IMG/VR virus record: IMGVR_UViG_3300042691_038698 | Span: 1 to 32,038 of that record | Strand: one strand, 5' to 3' | Source of the DNA: a virus | Length of the DNA stretch: 32,038 nucleotides | Shown here: positions 23,694 to 30,620 of the stretch, piece after piece | How the letters are laid out: every line of letters starts with the position of its first letter | How positions within the stretch are numbered: the first letter of the stretch is position 1 | Translations under genes and position numbers: made by a program | The notes under the pieces: generated by a model | Seen by the model: only the letters and a program-made list of their open reading frames with translations | The model's database searches: none | Told to the model about the DNA's origin: nothing

Positions 23694-23895
23694 GGAGGAG
23701 ATCGCCTCCGTCGAGTTGAGGGAGTACGTTGCGGCGCTGCGCCGGCGGGTGGAGGTGGCCCAGGACCTCGCCGCCGCGCTGGTGAGCGACGTGCACCGGC
23801 TGCGCGGGGAGAACCAGGAGCTTCAGGCCCAAGTCTCACGGCTCCGTGTCGACTTGCAATGGCATGAGGCGCAGCGCACGATGGAGCCCTCATGA
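23659..23895 (+). CDS. Small coiled-coil protein (78 aa)
   Basis: GTG start in the second copy of the duplicated junction. After a Pro-rich N-terminus (RPAVPSTPEPPEEIA) the protein is one long helix with heptad pattern (ALRRRVEVAQDLAAALV and LRGENQELQAQVSRLRVDL). Not recognised. Its stop overlaps the next start as ATGA. Confidence 0.62.
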   Translation: MRPAVPSTPEPPEEIASVELREYVAALRRRVEVAQDLAAALVSDVHRLRGENQELQAQVSRLRVDLQWHEAQRTMEPS

Positions 23896-24128
23896 GCGCC
23901 CCTGTCGTCAAGTTCGTGCCGGTGGACGACCTTCCGCTGGTTCAGCTGTTGATCATCACGATCAACGGGACGCAGTACGCGCTCGTCGGGCCCGTGATCC
24001 ACGTTCCAGGGAACAACCCGTCTTTCAATATCACCGAGATCGAGTTCGGTGACATCCTGCCCGCGAGCGCCGCGGCGCGGATGTTGGAGGGGGCGTTTCG
24101 GGAGCACATGGGCTCGAAGGTGCAGTGA
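23892..24128 (+). CDS. Small unknown protein (78 aa)
   Basis: ATGA overlap at its start. Beta-rich sequence with PLVQLLIITINGTQYALVGPVIH and FNITEIEFGDILPASA, then a C-terminal helix. Compact globular fold likely. Directly precedes the dioxygenase gene with a one-base overlap, so a shared role is possible but unproven. Confidence 0.62.
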   Translation: MSAPVVKFVPVDDLPLVQLLIITINGTQYALVGPVIHVPGNNPSFNITEIEFGDILPASAAARMLEGAFREHMGSKVQ

Positions 24129-24931
24129 TGGGCTCCGCGGACATCGACCGATGGATCCGGGAGCAGCACGGGGCCGGCCACTCGCGTAACCAGCTGTTAC
24201 ACCAGCTGATCACGTACGGGTGGTCGGCGCCTGTGGCCGAGAAGGCGCTGGCCGCCGTGCTCGGTGAGCCTGGGCCGGCGGTGCCGCAACAGCGGGAGGT
24301 CGAGATCGAAGGGCACCGCGTGGAGGTGCTCGTGAACCTCCAGCAGCCCCGCTTCGCCTACCTGCGCGGGCTGCTTACCCGGGAAGAGTGCGAGGCGCTC
24401 ATCGAAGCGGCTCGGCCACGACTCGTCCCCTCCGCCGTTGTGGACTCCGAGACAGGAGGGAACGTGCCCCACGCCGCGCGCGTGAGCGACGGCATGGCGT
24501 TCGAGGTGGGGGAGCTGCCGCTGCTCGATCGGATCGAGTGGCGGATACAGGGCCTTGTGTCATGGCCCATGGGCCACGGCGAGGCTATCCAGGTCCTGCG
24601 GTACCGCCCCGGCGGCCGCTACGACCCCCACTTCGACTATTTCGACCCCAAGGTGCCAGGCTCGAGCCGGCCACTGGCCCAGGCGGGCAACAGGGTGGGG
24701 ACGCTGATCATGGTCCTGCAGGCGCCGGAGACGGGCGGGGAGACGGTGTTTCCTGATGCAGGGCTCACGGTCCACGGGCGCCAGGGGGACGGGATTCTGT
24801 TCACCTACGGGCGCCCTGACCCGTCCACGAAGAGCCTCCACGGGGGCTCGCCGGTGGTCCGGGGGGAGAAGTGGATCGCCACGAAATGGTTTCGAGAGTC
24901 AGAATATTCGGTTGCGCGGCCGCCTCCCTAG
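24128..24931 (+). CDS. Prolyl-4-hydroxylase-like 2OG-Fe(II) dioxygenase
   Basis: This 267-residue enzyme has the iron ligands H168-F-D170 in YDPHFDYF and H238 in SLHGGSPV, and K248 in GEKWIATKW, placed ten residues later to bind 2-oxoglutarate, as in P4H. LRGLLTREECEALIE and VLQAPETGGETVFP are further family marks. The first 45 residues form a small helical domain (WIREQHGAGHSRNQLLHQLI) often found in bacterial P4H homologues. It should hydroxylate a prolyl residue using oxygen and 2-oxoglutarate. The substrate is unknown; a PPGG-rich virion protein is encoded at 1179-3209. ATG at 24128 is preferred over GTG at 24125. A terminator follows. Confidence 0.9.
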   Translation: MGSADIDRWIREQHGAGHSRNQLLHQLITYGWSAPVAEKALAAVLGEPGPAVPQQREVEIEGHRVEVLVNLQQPRFAYLRGLLTREECEALIEAARPRLVPSAVVDSETGGNVPHAARVSDGMAFEVGELPLLDRIEWRIQGLVSWPMGHGEAIQVLRYRPGGRYDPHFDYFDPKVPGSSRPLAQAGNRVGTLIMVLQAPETGGETVFPDAGLTVHGRQGDGILFTYGRPDPSTKSLHGGSPVVRGEKWIATKWFRESEYSVARPPP

Positions 24932-24957
24932 AGATCCTTCCCTCGTGTTGGCCGCGG

Positions 24958-24990
24958 CCCCCGGAGACGAGAGTTTCCGGGGGTTTTTTT
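24958..24990 (+). terminator. Strong intrinsic terminator
   Basis: CCCCCGGA (24958-24965) pairs with TCCGGGGG (24976-24983), followed by seven T (24984-24990). It ends the unit that includes the dioxygenase gene. Confidence 0.9.
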
Positions 24991-25000
24991 CGGGCTGGGG

Positions 25001-25034
25001 TGCATGAATATGCATGGATCATGCATGAATATGC
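25001..25034. repeat. Direct repeats TGCATGAATATGC around a palindrome
   Basis: TGCATGAATATGC occurs at 25001-25013 and 25022-25034, a 21-bp period (two helical turns). Between and overlapping them is the inverted repeat ATGCATG-GAT-CATGCAT (25010-25026). ATATGCAT recurs at 25296-25303. The layout suits protein binding sites. No coding gene is seen from 24932 to 25422. Confidence 0.7.
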
Positions 25035-25152
25035 GTACGGGAGGGGGACAGGAGGGGGTTGGAGGGGCAAGGGGAAGGGAGCAAGGGCCACGGACCGCGG
25101 ACCACGGGGCTGAAAACCGACCGCAGGATGGCCAAAAAGGGGCGTTTTCGGA

Positions 25153-25372
25153 GGTTTCATATAGACCTCCAGCCATAAAATTTTTCTGTTTCGAATTTTT
25201 CAAATTCAGCGTATTGAGCGTAATTGAGGTAATAGTTCTTGTGTATCAAGTACTTAGGTACTGTACAGTCTACTTACAGTACTCAAGTGATGAAATATGC
25301 ATAAAAATCGCGCGGGGGTTGAGTTTTTAGTTTTCGTTTTTTTTTTATGGCTAGAAAGTCTATATAGAAACC
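25153..25372. repeat. Long inverted repeat bounding an AT-rich core
   Basis: The left arm (25153-25180) and right arm (25343-25372) are inverted copies. Matched blocks are TTTTATGGCT, TCTATAT and GAAACC, separated by small mismatches; a further CGAAAA match lies outside each arm. The core of about 160 bp is very AT-rich compared with the rest of the genome and holds another palindrome. Possible origin of replication, packaging site or control region. Confidence 0.7.
25252..25288. promoter_or_regulatory. Imperfect 14-bp inverted repeat (operator or iteron candidate)
   Basis: ACTTAGGTACTGTA (25252-25265) faces TACAGTACTCAAGT (25275-25288) across nine bases, with 12 of 14 positions complementary. 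It includes a perfect 10-bp palindrome ACTGTACAGT (25260-25269). It sits in the middle of the AT-rich core. Confidence 0.55.
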
Positions 25373-25422
25373 CGAAAATTGGGGTCCTGGACGGGTTTGT
25401 TGTCCTGTTGTAGGCTGTCGTT

Positions 25423-25638
25423 ATGTTGGAGATCGAGACAGACGTCCCCTTGCCGGGCAACCTCGGGCGGTTGAAGTACCCCTTCGACGACATGCACGTG
25501 GGTGACAGCTTCCTGATCACGGACCCGGGGATGGTCAAAAACGCTCGAAGTGCTGCATGGATGTATGCCAAGCGTCATGGCCAGCGATTTTCATGCAGGC
25601 GGGTGGAAGACGGTTGGCGGGTCTGGAGAGTCGCGTGA
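25423..25638 (+). CDS. Small conserved phage protein before small terminase
   Basis: This 71-residue protein has LKYPFDDMHVGDSFLI, then SAAWMYAKRHGQRFSCRRVEDGWRVWRV. This pattern (YPF.DM..GDSF ... A..YAKRHG..F..R) is familiar in many small phage proteins of unknown function. No clear ribosome binding site precedes the ATG. Its stop overlaps a GTG as GTGA, the likely start of the next gene. Confidence 0.75.
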   Translation: MLEIETDVPLPGNLGRLKYPFDDMHVGDSFLITDPGMVKNARSAAWMYAKRHGQRFSCRRVEDGWRVWRVA

Positions 25639-26378
25639 CCAGCAAGAAAGAGGACGCCTTCATGGCGCGCATAGGCCGCGGCATCCCCCAGACCACGCTG
25701 GACAAGATCAGCCAGCCGGTCGTCGACAAGAAGCCCACAGGCAACAAGTCGCGCCGGCGCGACCAAGCCCTGACCACGCAGGAGTGGAAATTCGTCAACG
25801 AGTTCGTCGCCGGCGACGGCCACGTCACCGCCAAGGAGGCAGCCCTCCGGGCGGGGTACCCGGAGAAGCGCGCCAAGTACTACGCCGAGACCCTGACGGA
25901 CCCGGGCATCAATCCGCACATCGTGGCGGAGATCCAGAAGCTGCGGGCGGAGTTTGCCGAGAGGTACGGCACGACCTACGAGCGCCACATGCGCGACCTG
26001 CAGCTGATCAGGGATCAGGCACTGGCTGCCGGCGCCTACGGCGCCGCGGTGCAGGCTGAGTACCGCCGCGGGCAGGCCCTTGGGACGATCTACATCGACC
26101 GCAAGGAGATCCGCCACGGCACGATCGACTCGATGAGCAAGGAGGAGGTCCTGCGCAAGCTGCAGGAGATCCAGAAGCTTTACGGCAACGGCTCTCCCGT
26201 CATCGACGTGACCCCGACGCAGGTCGCGGACAGCCTCCAGCACGAGGATCCGCCCCCACCAGAGGAGCCCGAGCCCCCCAATGAAGCCCGAGACCCGCCT
26301 GTATCACCGCCTCAAAGACAATCTTTCGAACTGCCTTATTACCCGGGTCGAAACCTGGGTGAACCTGGGGATACCTGA
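25635..26378 (+). CDS. Putative terminase small subunit, possibly frameshifted at the C-terminus
   Basis: This 247-residue protein has TTQEWKFVNEFVAGDGHVTAKEAALRAGYPEKRAKYYAETLTDPGINPHIVAEI, the helix-turn-helix pattern of phage small terminases, followed by a helical oligomerisation region (RHMRDLQLIRDQALAAGAYGAAVQAE). Small terminase recognises the packaging site. The GTG at 25635 (GTGA overlap) is chosen; ATG at 25662 is an alternative. After the acidic Pro-rich tail the frame runs on for 98 bases over the next gene. One extra C in the C6 run at 26274-26279 would instead stop it in an ATGA overlap. No large terminase follows in the window. Confidence 0.75.
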   Translation: MTSKKEDAFMARIGRGIPQTTLDKISQPVVDKKPTGNKSRRRDQALTTQEWKFVNEFVAGDGHVTAKEAALRAGYPEKRAKYYAETLTDPGINPHIVAEIQKLRAEFAERYGTTYERHMRDLQLIRDQALAAGAYGAAVQAEYRRGQALGTIYIDRKEIRHGTIDSMSKEEVLRKLQEIQKLYGNGSPVIDVTPTQVADSLQHEDPPPPEEPEPPNEARDPPVSPPQRQSFELPYYPGRNLGEPGDT

Positions 26379-26694
26379 CTGCCTGGTCGCGCTCAAGGGG
26401 CGGCGCGCTTTCGTGCCGGTCGAGCTCAAGGTAGTGACCAAGGGCAGGAAGGTCCCGCTCCGTCCCCATCAGGTCGCGTTCCATAGGCGCCATGCCGCGA
26501 TCAAGTGCTCCACGTTCGTTCTGGTCCTGCATGTGCCATTTGGCAAGGTGGCCACGAGGGAAGGGAGGCTGCTCCTCTACCACAACAGCCAGATCCTCGA
26601 GCTCGTACAGTCAGGGGTCGACACGGCACCCACTGCCGCGTGGCCCTATGGGTCCGTGCCATGGGGGATGCTCGAGCATGAACTAGGGAAGTAG
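26281..26694 (+). CDS. VRR-NUC / resolvase-like PD-(D/E)XK nuclease
   Basis: This 137-residue protein has E4, GIPDCLV (D33), VELK (E48-x-K50) and LRPHQ (Q64), the catalytic set of the small phage VRR-NUC nucleases, which are often annotated as Holliday junction resolvases. It could trim branched DNA before packaging, which fits its place next to the small terminase gene. The ATG lies within the extended end of that gene; no good ribosome binding site is close, so coupling is likely. Confidence 0.85.
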   Translation: MKPETRLYHRLKDNLSNCLITRVETWVNLGIPDCLVALKGRRAFVPVELKVVTKGRKVPLRPHQVAFHRRHAAIKCSTFVLVLHVPFGKVATREGRLLLYHNSQILELVQSGVDTAPTAAWPYGSVPWGMLEHELGK

Positions 26695-26731
26695 TTGACA
26701 GGGGCGCTGCCCTCTGGCAGGCTTTTAGGTC

Positions 26732-26757
26732 GCCGGGTTGTCCGGCCTAGAAAGGAG
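26732..26757 (+). promoter_or_regulatory. Hairpin plus CTAGAAAGGAG leader (copy 1)
   Basis: GCCGG (26732-26736) pairs with CCGGC (26742-26746), directly followed by CTAGAAAGGAG (26747-26757). The ATG is 20 bases from the C of CTAG. The same layout occurs at 27871 and 29106. A TTGACA (26695-26700) lies upstream but without a clear -10. Confidence 0.6.
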
Positions 26758-26766
26758 AAAGACATC

Positions 26767-27234
26767 ATGAGGGCTATTTTCCCGAAGTGCACCGACGAGA
26801 ACTACATCGTCTCGGTCCTGCAGCAGAACAACATCATCAGCGTTTGCGCGGTCTTTTCTGGCCGCGACGACAATGTTGAGATCCATGGCCTCTATTTTCA
26901 CGAGAGGGACGCAGAAGGCATGTTGGTTGCGAAAGACATCGGCCATCTGCCAGTCGATGGCTGGGAGAAGCATGAGGGGGTAGAGAACGGGAGATGGAAA
27001 TACAAGGTTGTCCGCGATAGGACGACACTGAGCGAGCAGTTTAAGCGCATATGCTGCGACGCGCTCGAAGCAACTACCCTTGACTGGTGCAGTGGACATG
27101 GCGGCCGGGGGCAGTTGGACATTTTGCTTAACGAAAAGGGCGAACTTGAGTTCGACCTAGAGATCGGCATTCACGTCGTCGAGGTGGTGAGTCACGATTT
27201 CAGGTTTAACGGCAACGGCACGGAGTTACTCTAA
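26767..27234 (+). CDS. Unknown accessory protein, possibly DUF6878-like
   Basis: This 155-residue protein starts at the ATG after the CTAGAAAGGAG leader. It has FPKCTDENYIVSVLQQNNI, IHGLYFHERDAEG, TTLSEQFKRICCDAL and, towards the end, LDWCSGHGGRGQLDILLNEK followed by FDLEIGIHVVEVV. The last part resembles the W..x.GG.G...... pattern of DUF6878-like proteins, a weak similarity. Its stop overlaps the next start (TAATGA). Likely part of a three-gene accessory unit. Confidence 0.7.
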   Translation: MRAIFPKCTDENYIVSVLQQNNIISVCAVFSGRDDNVEIHGLYFHERDAEGMLVAKDIGHLPVDGWEKHEGVENGRWKYKVVRDRTTLSEQFKRICCDALEATTLDWCSGHGGRGQLDILLNEKGELEFDLEIGIHVVEVVSHDFRFNGNGTELL

Positions 27235-27518
27235 TGACCATCGAGATTGTTAGTGTCCCTTCGCGCCGTCGCGCGCTCGGGTTCGAGGTGTTCGAGCGCC
27301 GATACGGTCCTGTCCTTGGGGAGGACGAGCAGCCTTTGCGACCATGGGACGATGACCTGGTGCGCAGGACAGATCAGCAATGCGTCTGGACCGTCGTTGA
27401 CTGTGACGGGGTCTTGCGGATTGTGCCGGGGTTCGTGACGGTCAATTACTTTGCTCGCATCGTCACCCGTCGCGGCTGGTCTCACGTCGAGTTCCTCAAT
27501 CCCGGTTATGTCTACTGA
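27234..27518 (+). CDS. Small unknown protein (94 aa)
   Basis: Beta-rich sequence (IEIVSVPSRRRALGFEVFER, WTVVDCDGVLRIVPGFVTVN, HVEFLNPGYVY). The ATG overlaps the previous stop by one base (TAATG). No motif recognised. Probably co-expressed with its neighbour. Confidence 0.65.
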   Translation: MTIEIVSVPSRRRALGFEVFERRYGPVLGEDEQPLRPWDDDLVRRTDQQCVWTVVDCDGVLRIVPGFVTVNYFARIVTRRGWSHVEFLNPGYVY

Positions 27519-27783
27519 ACCGGGGGCCGTGAGGCGTATCAAACTGCCCCCCAGACGTAAGTTCTGGGGGTGGGATTATCGGAGAGATCAACAGTTGAGG
27601 ATGACCGGCACGGAGTGGCACGTCCACGCGGGAGTCGAGTATTTCAGGCACCCGCCGCGAGGCGACGCCGCTATCGGCGGGCATTGTGAAATTTGGCTAG
27701 ATGGAAAAGACGCAGGACACGGCAATATCCGCCCCCCTTGCCCCCTAAACCAGAAAACCTCTCCCGCTCGTTCTACAAGATAG
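27508..27783 (+). CDS. Possible small His-rich protein (91 aa)
   Basis: The ATG at 27508 lies ten bases before the end of the previous gene, but no ribosome binding site is evident. The frame codes MSTEPGAVRRIKLPPRRKFW, later WHVHAGVEYFRHPPRGD and GGHCEIWLDGKDAGHG; several His and Cys could bind metal. A stable hairpin (CCCCCAGA at 27548-27555, TCTGGGGG at 27563-27570) lies near its 5' end. Coding status is uncertain. Confidence 0.4.
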   Translation: MSTEPGAVRRIKLPPRRKFWGWDYRRDQQLRMTGTEWHVHAGVEYFRHPPRGDAAIGGHCEIWLDGKDAGHGNIRPPCPLNQKTSPARSTR

Positions 27784-27870
27784 TGGCGCGGCTGGTTTTC
27801 TTTGCCCTCGTTCACATGATTTTTGCAGGGAGGGATTGACGACACGAAAGAGACCTGAAACACTTCGCGA

Positions 27871-27903
27871 GTCGGGGCATGGTGTCCCGACACTAGAAAG
27901 GAG
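27871..27903 (+). promoter_or_regulatory. Hairpin plus CTAGAAAGGAG leader (copy 2)
   Basis: GTCGGG (27871-27876) pairs with CCCGAC (27886-27891), followed by CTAGAAAGGAG (27893-27903); ATG 20 bases from the C of CTAG. A weak promoter TTGACG-17-AACACT (27836-27864) lies just upstream. The rest of the 27784-27912 gap shows nothing else. Confidence 0.6.
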
Positions 27904-27912
27904 AATTTGACA

Positions 27913-29001
27913 ATGGCAACACTTACCGAAGCGAGCAGGCAATGGTCGACGCGCCCCCTTGAGGAGCGCTTTACTAGCCTCCCTGCGATGCAGCAGGCGC
28001 TCGAGACTCTGCGAGAGAGCAGCAGCGCGGCCGTAATTAGTTCGCGGCAACTCTCTGCGGCACCGACGGGGGATAACCGCGGGCTTGTCGTCATCGGTCC
28101 GGACGGCTCGCCTATGGTTCCGACCAACTGGGCTTTTGGTCAGTTGGCGACACTCTCCGGGGCGCCGGCCGCGTACCTGCGGACGATTCCGGCGCCGCTC
28201 GCGGCCGACTGCCTGAATTACGGGCTGAAGGTCGAGCGCGATGCGCAGGATACGGGCGTCCTGCTCACGCGTTCGTCGGGGGTCACGACGATGCGCGCGG
28301 CCACGGGGCCGCGCTACGGTCGCATCTGGAACGTCGACGTTGTGCGCGCGTTGTCTGATCGGTTTGGCGACGGGGTTACGGGGGACTTCCGGGTCCCGGG
28401 AATCTTTGGTCAGGCGCTCGATACCGTGACGACGGACAACACTACGCTGTTCGCCGGCGACCGTGACATGTTCGTCTTTCTTGCCGACGAGAAAAATAGG
28501 CTCGAAATCCCCAATCGTCGCGGCGGCAGTACCGGGCAACTCGCGCGCGGGTTCTTTGTGACTAATTCCGAAACTGGCGCGGGCGCGTTGCGGATCAAAA
28601 CTTTCCTATTCGATTACGTGTGTGCGAATAGGATCGTATGGGGCGCCCACGAGCTCGATGAAATTGCGATTCGGCATACTGCCAGTGCTCCGGATCGGTT
28701 CATCGAAAAGGCGGCTCCCGCATTGCTCGCATACGCGCGCGCCAGTGCTGACGAAGTGGAAACAGTACTGCGGACGGCTCAGGTTTCGAAGGTCGATAAG
28801 GTCGACGCGTTCCTTGCGTCACGTTTCGGGCCGCGCGTTGCGGAGCGCATTAGCCAGGTGCATCAGTCCGAGGAAGGGCGCCCTATTGAAACGGTCTTTG
28901 ATGCGGTCACCGGCGCCACGGCATATGCTCGCAGCATTCCGTTTCAAGCGGAGCGTGTCGCCTTCGAAGAGACGGCGGGGGCGCTGCTCGACATGGTGTA
29001 A
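27913..29001 (+). CDS. DUF932 family phage/plasmid protein
   Basis: This 362-residue protein matches the pattern of DUF932 proteins found on phages and plasmids: WAFGQLATLSGAPAAYLRTIP, LTRSSGVTTMRAATGPRYGRIWN, MFVFLADEKNRLE, ARGFFVTNSETGAGALRIKTFLFDYVCANRIVWG, and a C-terminal SIPFQAERVAFEETAG. The molecular function is unknown; members are frequently linked with DNA modification or anti-restriction loci, but no catalytic motif is visible here. Start ATG 27913 follows the CTAGAAAGGAG leader. A terminator follows at 29023, so it forms a single-gene unit. Confidence 0.85.
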   Translation: MATLTEASRQWSTRPLEERFTSLPAMQQALETLRESSSAAVISSRQLSAAPTGDNRGLVVIGPDGSPMVPTNWAFGQLATLSGAPAAYLRTIPAPLAADCLNYGLKVERDAQDTGVLLTRSSGVTTMRAATGPRYGRIWNVDVVRALSDRFGDGVTGDFRVPGIFGQALDTVTTDNTTLFAGDRDMFVFLADEKNRLEIPNRRGGSTGQLARGFFVTNSETGAGALRIKTFLFDYVCANRIVWGAHELDEIAIRHTASAPDRFIEKAAPALLAYARASADEVETVLRTAQVSKVDKVDAFLASRFGPRVAERISQVHQSEEGRPIETVFDAVTGATAYARSIPFQAERVAFEETAGALLDMV

Positions 29002-29022
29002 GGCGGCGGGACCTCTCGCCAG

Positions 29023-29060
29023 CGGCCGGCATTCCCACGGGTGCCGGCCGTTTTTTTTTT
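29023..29060 (+). terminator. Intrinsic terminator after the DUF932 gene
   Basis: CGGCCGGCA (29023-29031) pairs with TGCCGGCCG (29042-29050), followed by ten T. Its stems and flanks are the same as those of the terminator at 31637. Confidence 0.92.
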
Positions 29061-29105
29061 GTAGGGCCTTGTTTTTTGTCAGGCCACCTAGGTAATCTCG
29101 GCATG

Positions 29106-29130
29106 CGGTCGTTTGACCGTCTAGAAAGAG
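29106..29130 (+). promoter_or_regulatory. Hairpin plus CTAGAAAGAG leader (copy 3)
   Basis: CGGTC (29106-29110) pairs with GACCG (29115-29119) across GTTT, followed by CTAGAAAGAG (29121-29130); ATG 21 bases from the C of CTAG. The hairpin sequence GGTCGTTTGACC shares GTCGTTTGA with the leader at 9442-9450. Confidence 0.6.
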
Positions 29131-29141
29131 AGAAAGCCCAT

Positions 29142-30581
29142 ATGACGATTCTTACCCCCCATATCCGCGGCCTCGCATCGGACCCCCAGCGGGCCGCGCG
29201 GGCAGTCGATCATTTTTGTGAACGCATCCAGTCTGCGCGCGATTCGGAGACACTTTGGCAGACACTGGACACGCTTCGGAATCTCTACGTTGCGTCGAGC
29301 GACTGGAGCACCCCTGAACAGGTGGCCGTTCTCGACCTCATCAATGATGTGGTCGATCGGCGGACGGAAAGCGGCGATCCTTTAACGCGCCTGTATGCCA
29401 TGCGGGCGCCGGACAGTCCGATCTACCAGCAGGATGCTGCCGCCAGTCTTGAGCTGATCCGGGAAGGCAACTCCGGGGGGCTGCTCGAAGTCGAAGCGAT
29501 GGAGCTCATCAGGCAGCACCATCAGGTTATGGTCTGCGACCACTGCGACCAGCCTTACCTTGGCCGCCATATGCAACGGGTCGCGCGACGCGATAGTGAG
29601 TACGTCTGCCGCGACTGTCGAAGCGATGACAACGTCTGGATTTACAGCACGTACTATGCCGGCTGGCTGCGTCGCGACGGGTCCGGCACTGGTCGGTTGG
29701 CCAACGGTGATGTCGTCGTAATCGAGGAGAGCGATGAGTCTTTCTTTTGGAACAACCTTGAGGAGGAATTCCACCACGTCGAGCGCGGCCGGCAGGCGGT
29801 GATTTGCCCCTACCACAGCAGTAAGGAATTCTTTGTCCCACAGCCCGATGATTGGTCTCGGGGTCACAACGGCCGGCTGTTCGGTGTAGAGCTTGAGGTC
29901 GAGGTCGCAAACGGTGGTCGGCCTGAGGATGTCGCGCGCGGAATCAATGCAGTGGTTAACGTAAACGGCCGTAAAGGCTCGCCGATATTTTTCGAGCGGG
30001 ACGGGTCGCTGACCTCAGGATTTGAATTGATCACACAACCGATGAGTCTGCCGGTTCAGCGTGAGTTCTGGACCCGTGCGCTCACGGCTCCCGATGTGTG
30101 GCGTAGTGTCCGCAGCCACCGTACGTCGACGTGCGGGCTCCATGTTCACGTTTCGCGCGAAGGTCTAACTAACCTGACAATCGCGCGGGCCGTAACGTTC
30201 ATTCATGATCCGCGGAACGACGCATTCGTTCAGGCGCTCGCGAGGCGTTACAACACGGGGTTCTGCAAGTACGTGGAAAAGGACCTTAGCACCGCTCATA
30301 CCAGTCACGATCGGTATGAGGCGCTGAACATTACGGGACGTGAAACGATCGAGTTTCGTTTGTTCCGTGGATCATTGAAGTCCGATGCTGTCGTGGCGGC
30401 GTTGGAGTTCTCCCACGCGTTGCTTGAGTTCTGCGCGCGTGAGCAGCTGGACGCGACCGGATTAAATGCGCGCGCATTTTTGACCTGGTGCTTACGTGAG
30501 CTGCCCGAAGACACCGCGACATTGCGTAGTTACGTTGAGCAGCGGACCGCCGGCACTTATGCGCACGCGGCCGTCGCCTAA
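29142..30581 (+). CDS. Amidoligase (glutamine-synthetase-like fold) with zinc ribbon
   Basis: This 479-residue protein has a helical N-terminus of about 125 residues, a zinc ribbon with C132/C135 and C156/C159, and an amidoligase domain: FGVELEVE (E250, E252, E254), ERDGSLTSGFELITQP, CGLHVHVS (H334, H336) and TIEFRLFRGS (E404, R406). Such enzymes use ATP to join a carboxylate to an amine, forming an amide or peptide bond; phage members were predicted by comparative genomics to modify peptides or cell wall. The partner is the class II amidotransferase encoded 39 bases downstream. ATG 29142 follows the leader; upstream in-frame codons lack support. The substrate is unknown. Confidence 0.85.
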   Translation: MTILTPHIRGLASDPQRAARAVDHFCERIQSARDSETLWQTLDTLRNLYVASSDWSTPEQVAVLDLINDVVDRRTESGDPLTRLYAMRAPDSPIYQQDAAASLELIREGNSGGLLEVEAMELIRQHHQVMVCDHCDQPYLGRHMQRVARRDSEYVCRDCRSDDNVWIYSTYYAGWLRRDGSGTGRLANGDVVVIEESDESFFWNNLEEEFHHVERGRQAVICPYHSSKEFFVPQPDDWSRGHNGRLFGVELEVEVANGGRPEDVARGINAVVNVNGRKGSPIFFERDGSLTSGFELITQPMSLPVQREFWTRALTAPDVWRSVRSHRTSTCGLHVHVSREGLTNLTIARAVTFIHDPRNDAFVQALARRYNTGFCKYVEKDLSTAHTSHDRYEALNITGRETIEFRLFRGSLKSDAVVAALEFSHALLEFCAREQLDATGLNARAFLTWCLRELPEDTATLRSYVEQRTAGTYAHAAVA

Positions 30582-30620
30582 GCTTTCAATCTTTGATCAA
30601 TCACAAAGGAAACAATCAAC

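Noticed and set aside
25004-25330. Coding frame in the AT-rich region
   Set aside because: The 108-codon frame has no ribosome binding site, covers palindromes and repeats, and shows odd composition with aromatic runs from T-rich DNA.
26695-26766. Upstream extension of the gene at 26767
   Set aside because: The extension would run through the hairpin and the CTAGAAAGGAG ribosome binding site, which point to the ATG at 26767.
27548-27570. Terminator from the CCCCCAGA / TCTGGGGG hairpin
   Set aside because: A stable stem is present but no T run follows, and the region may be coding. Kept as a note in the 27508 gene.
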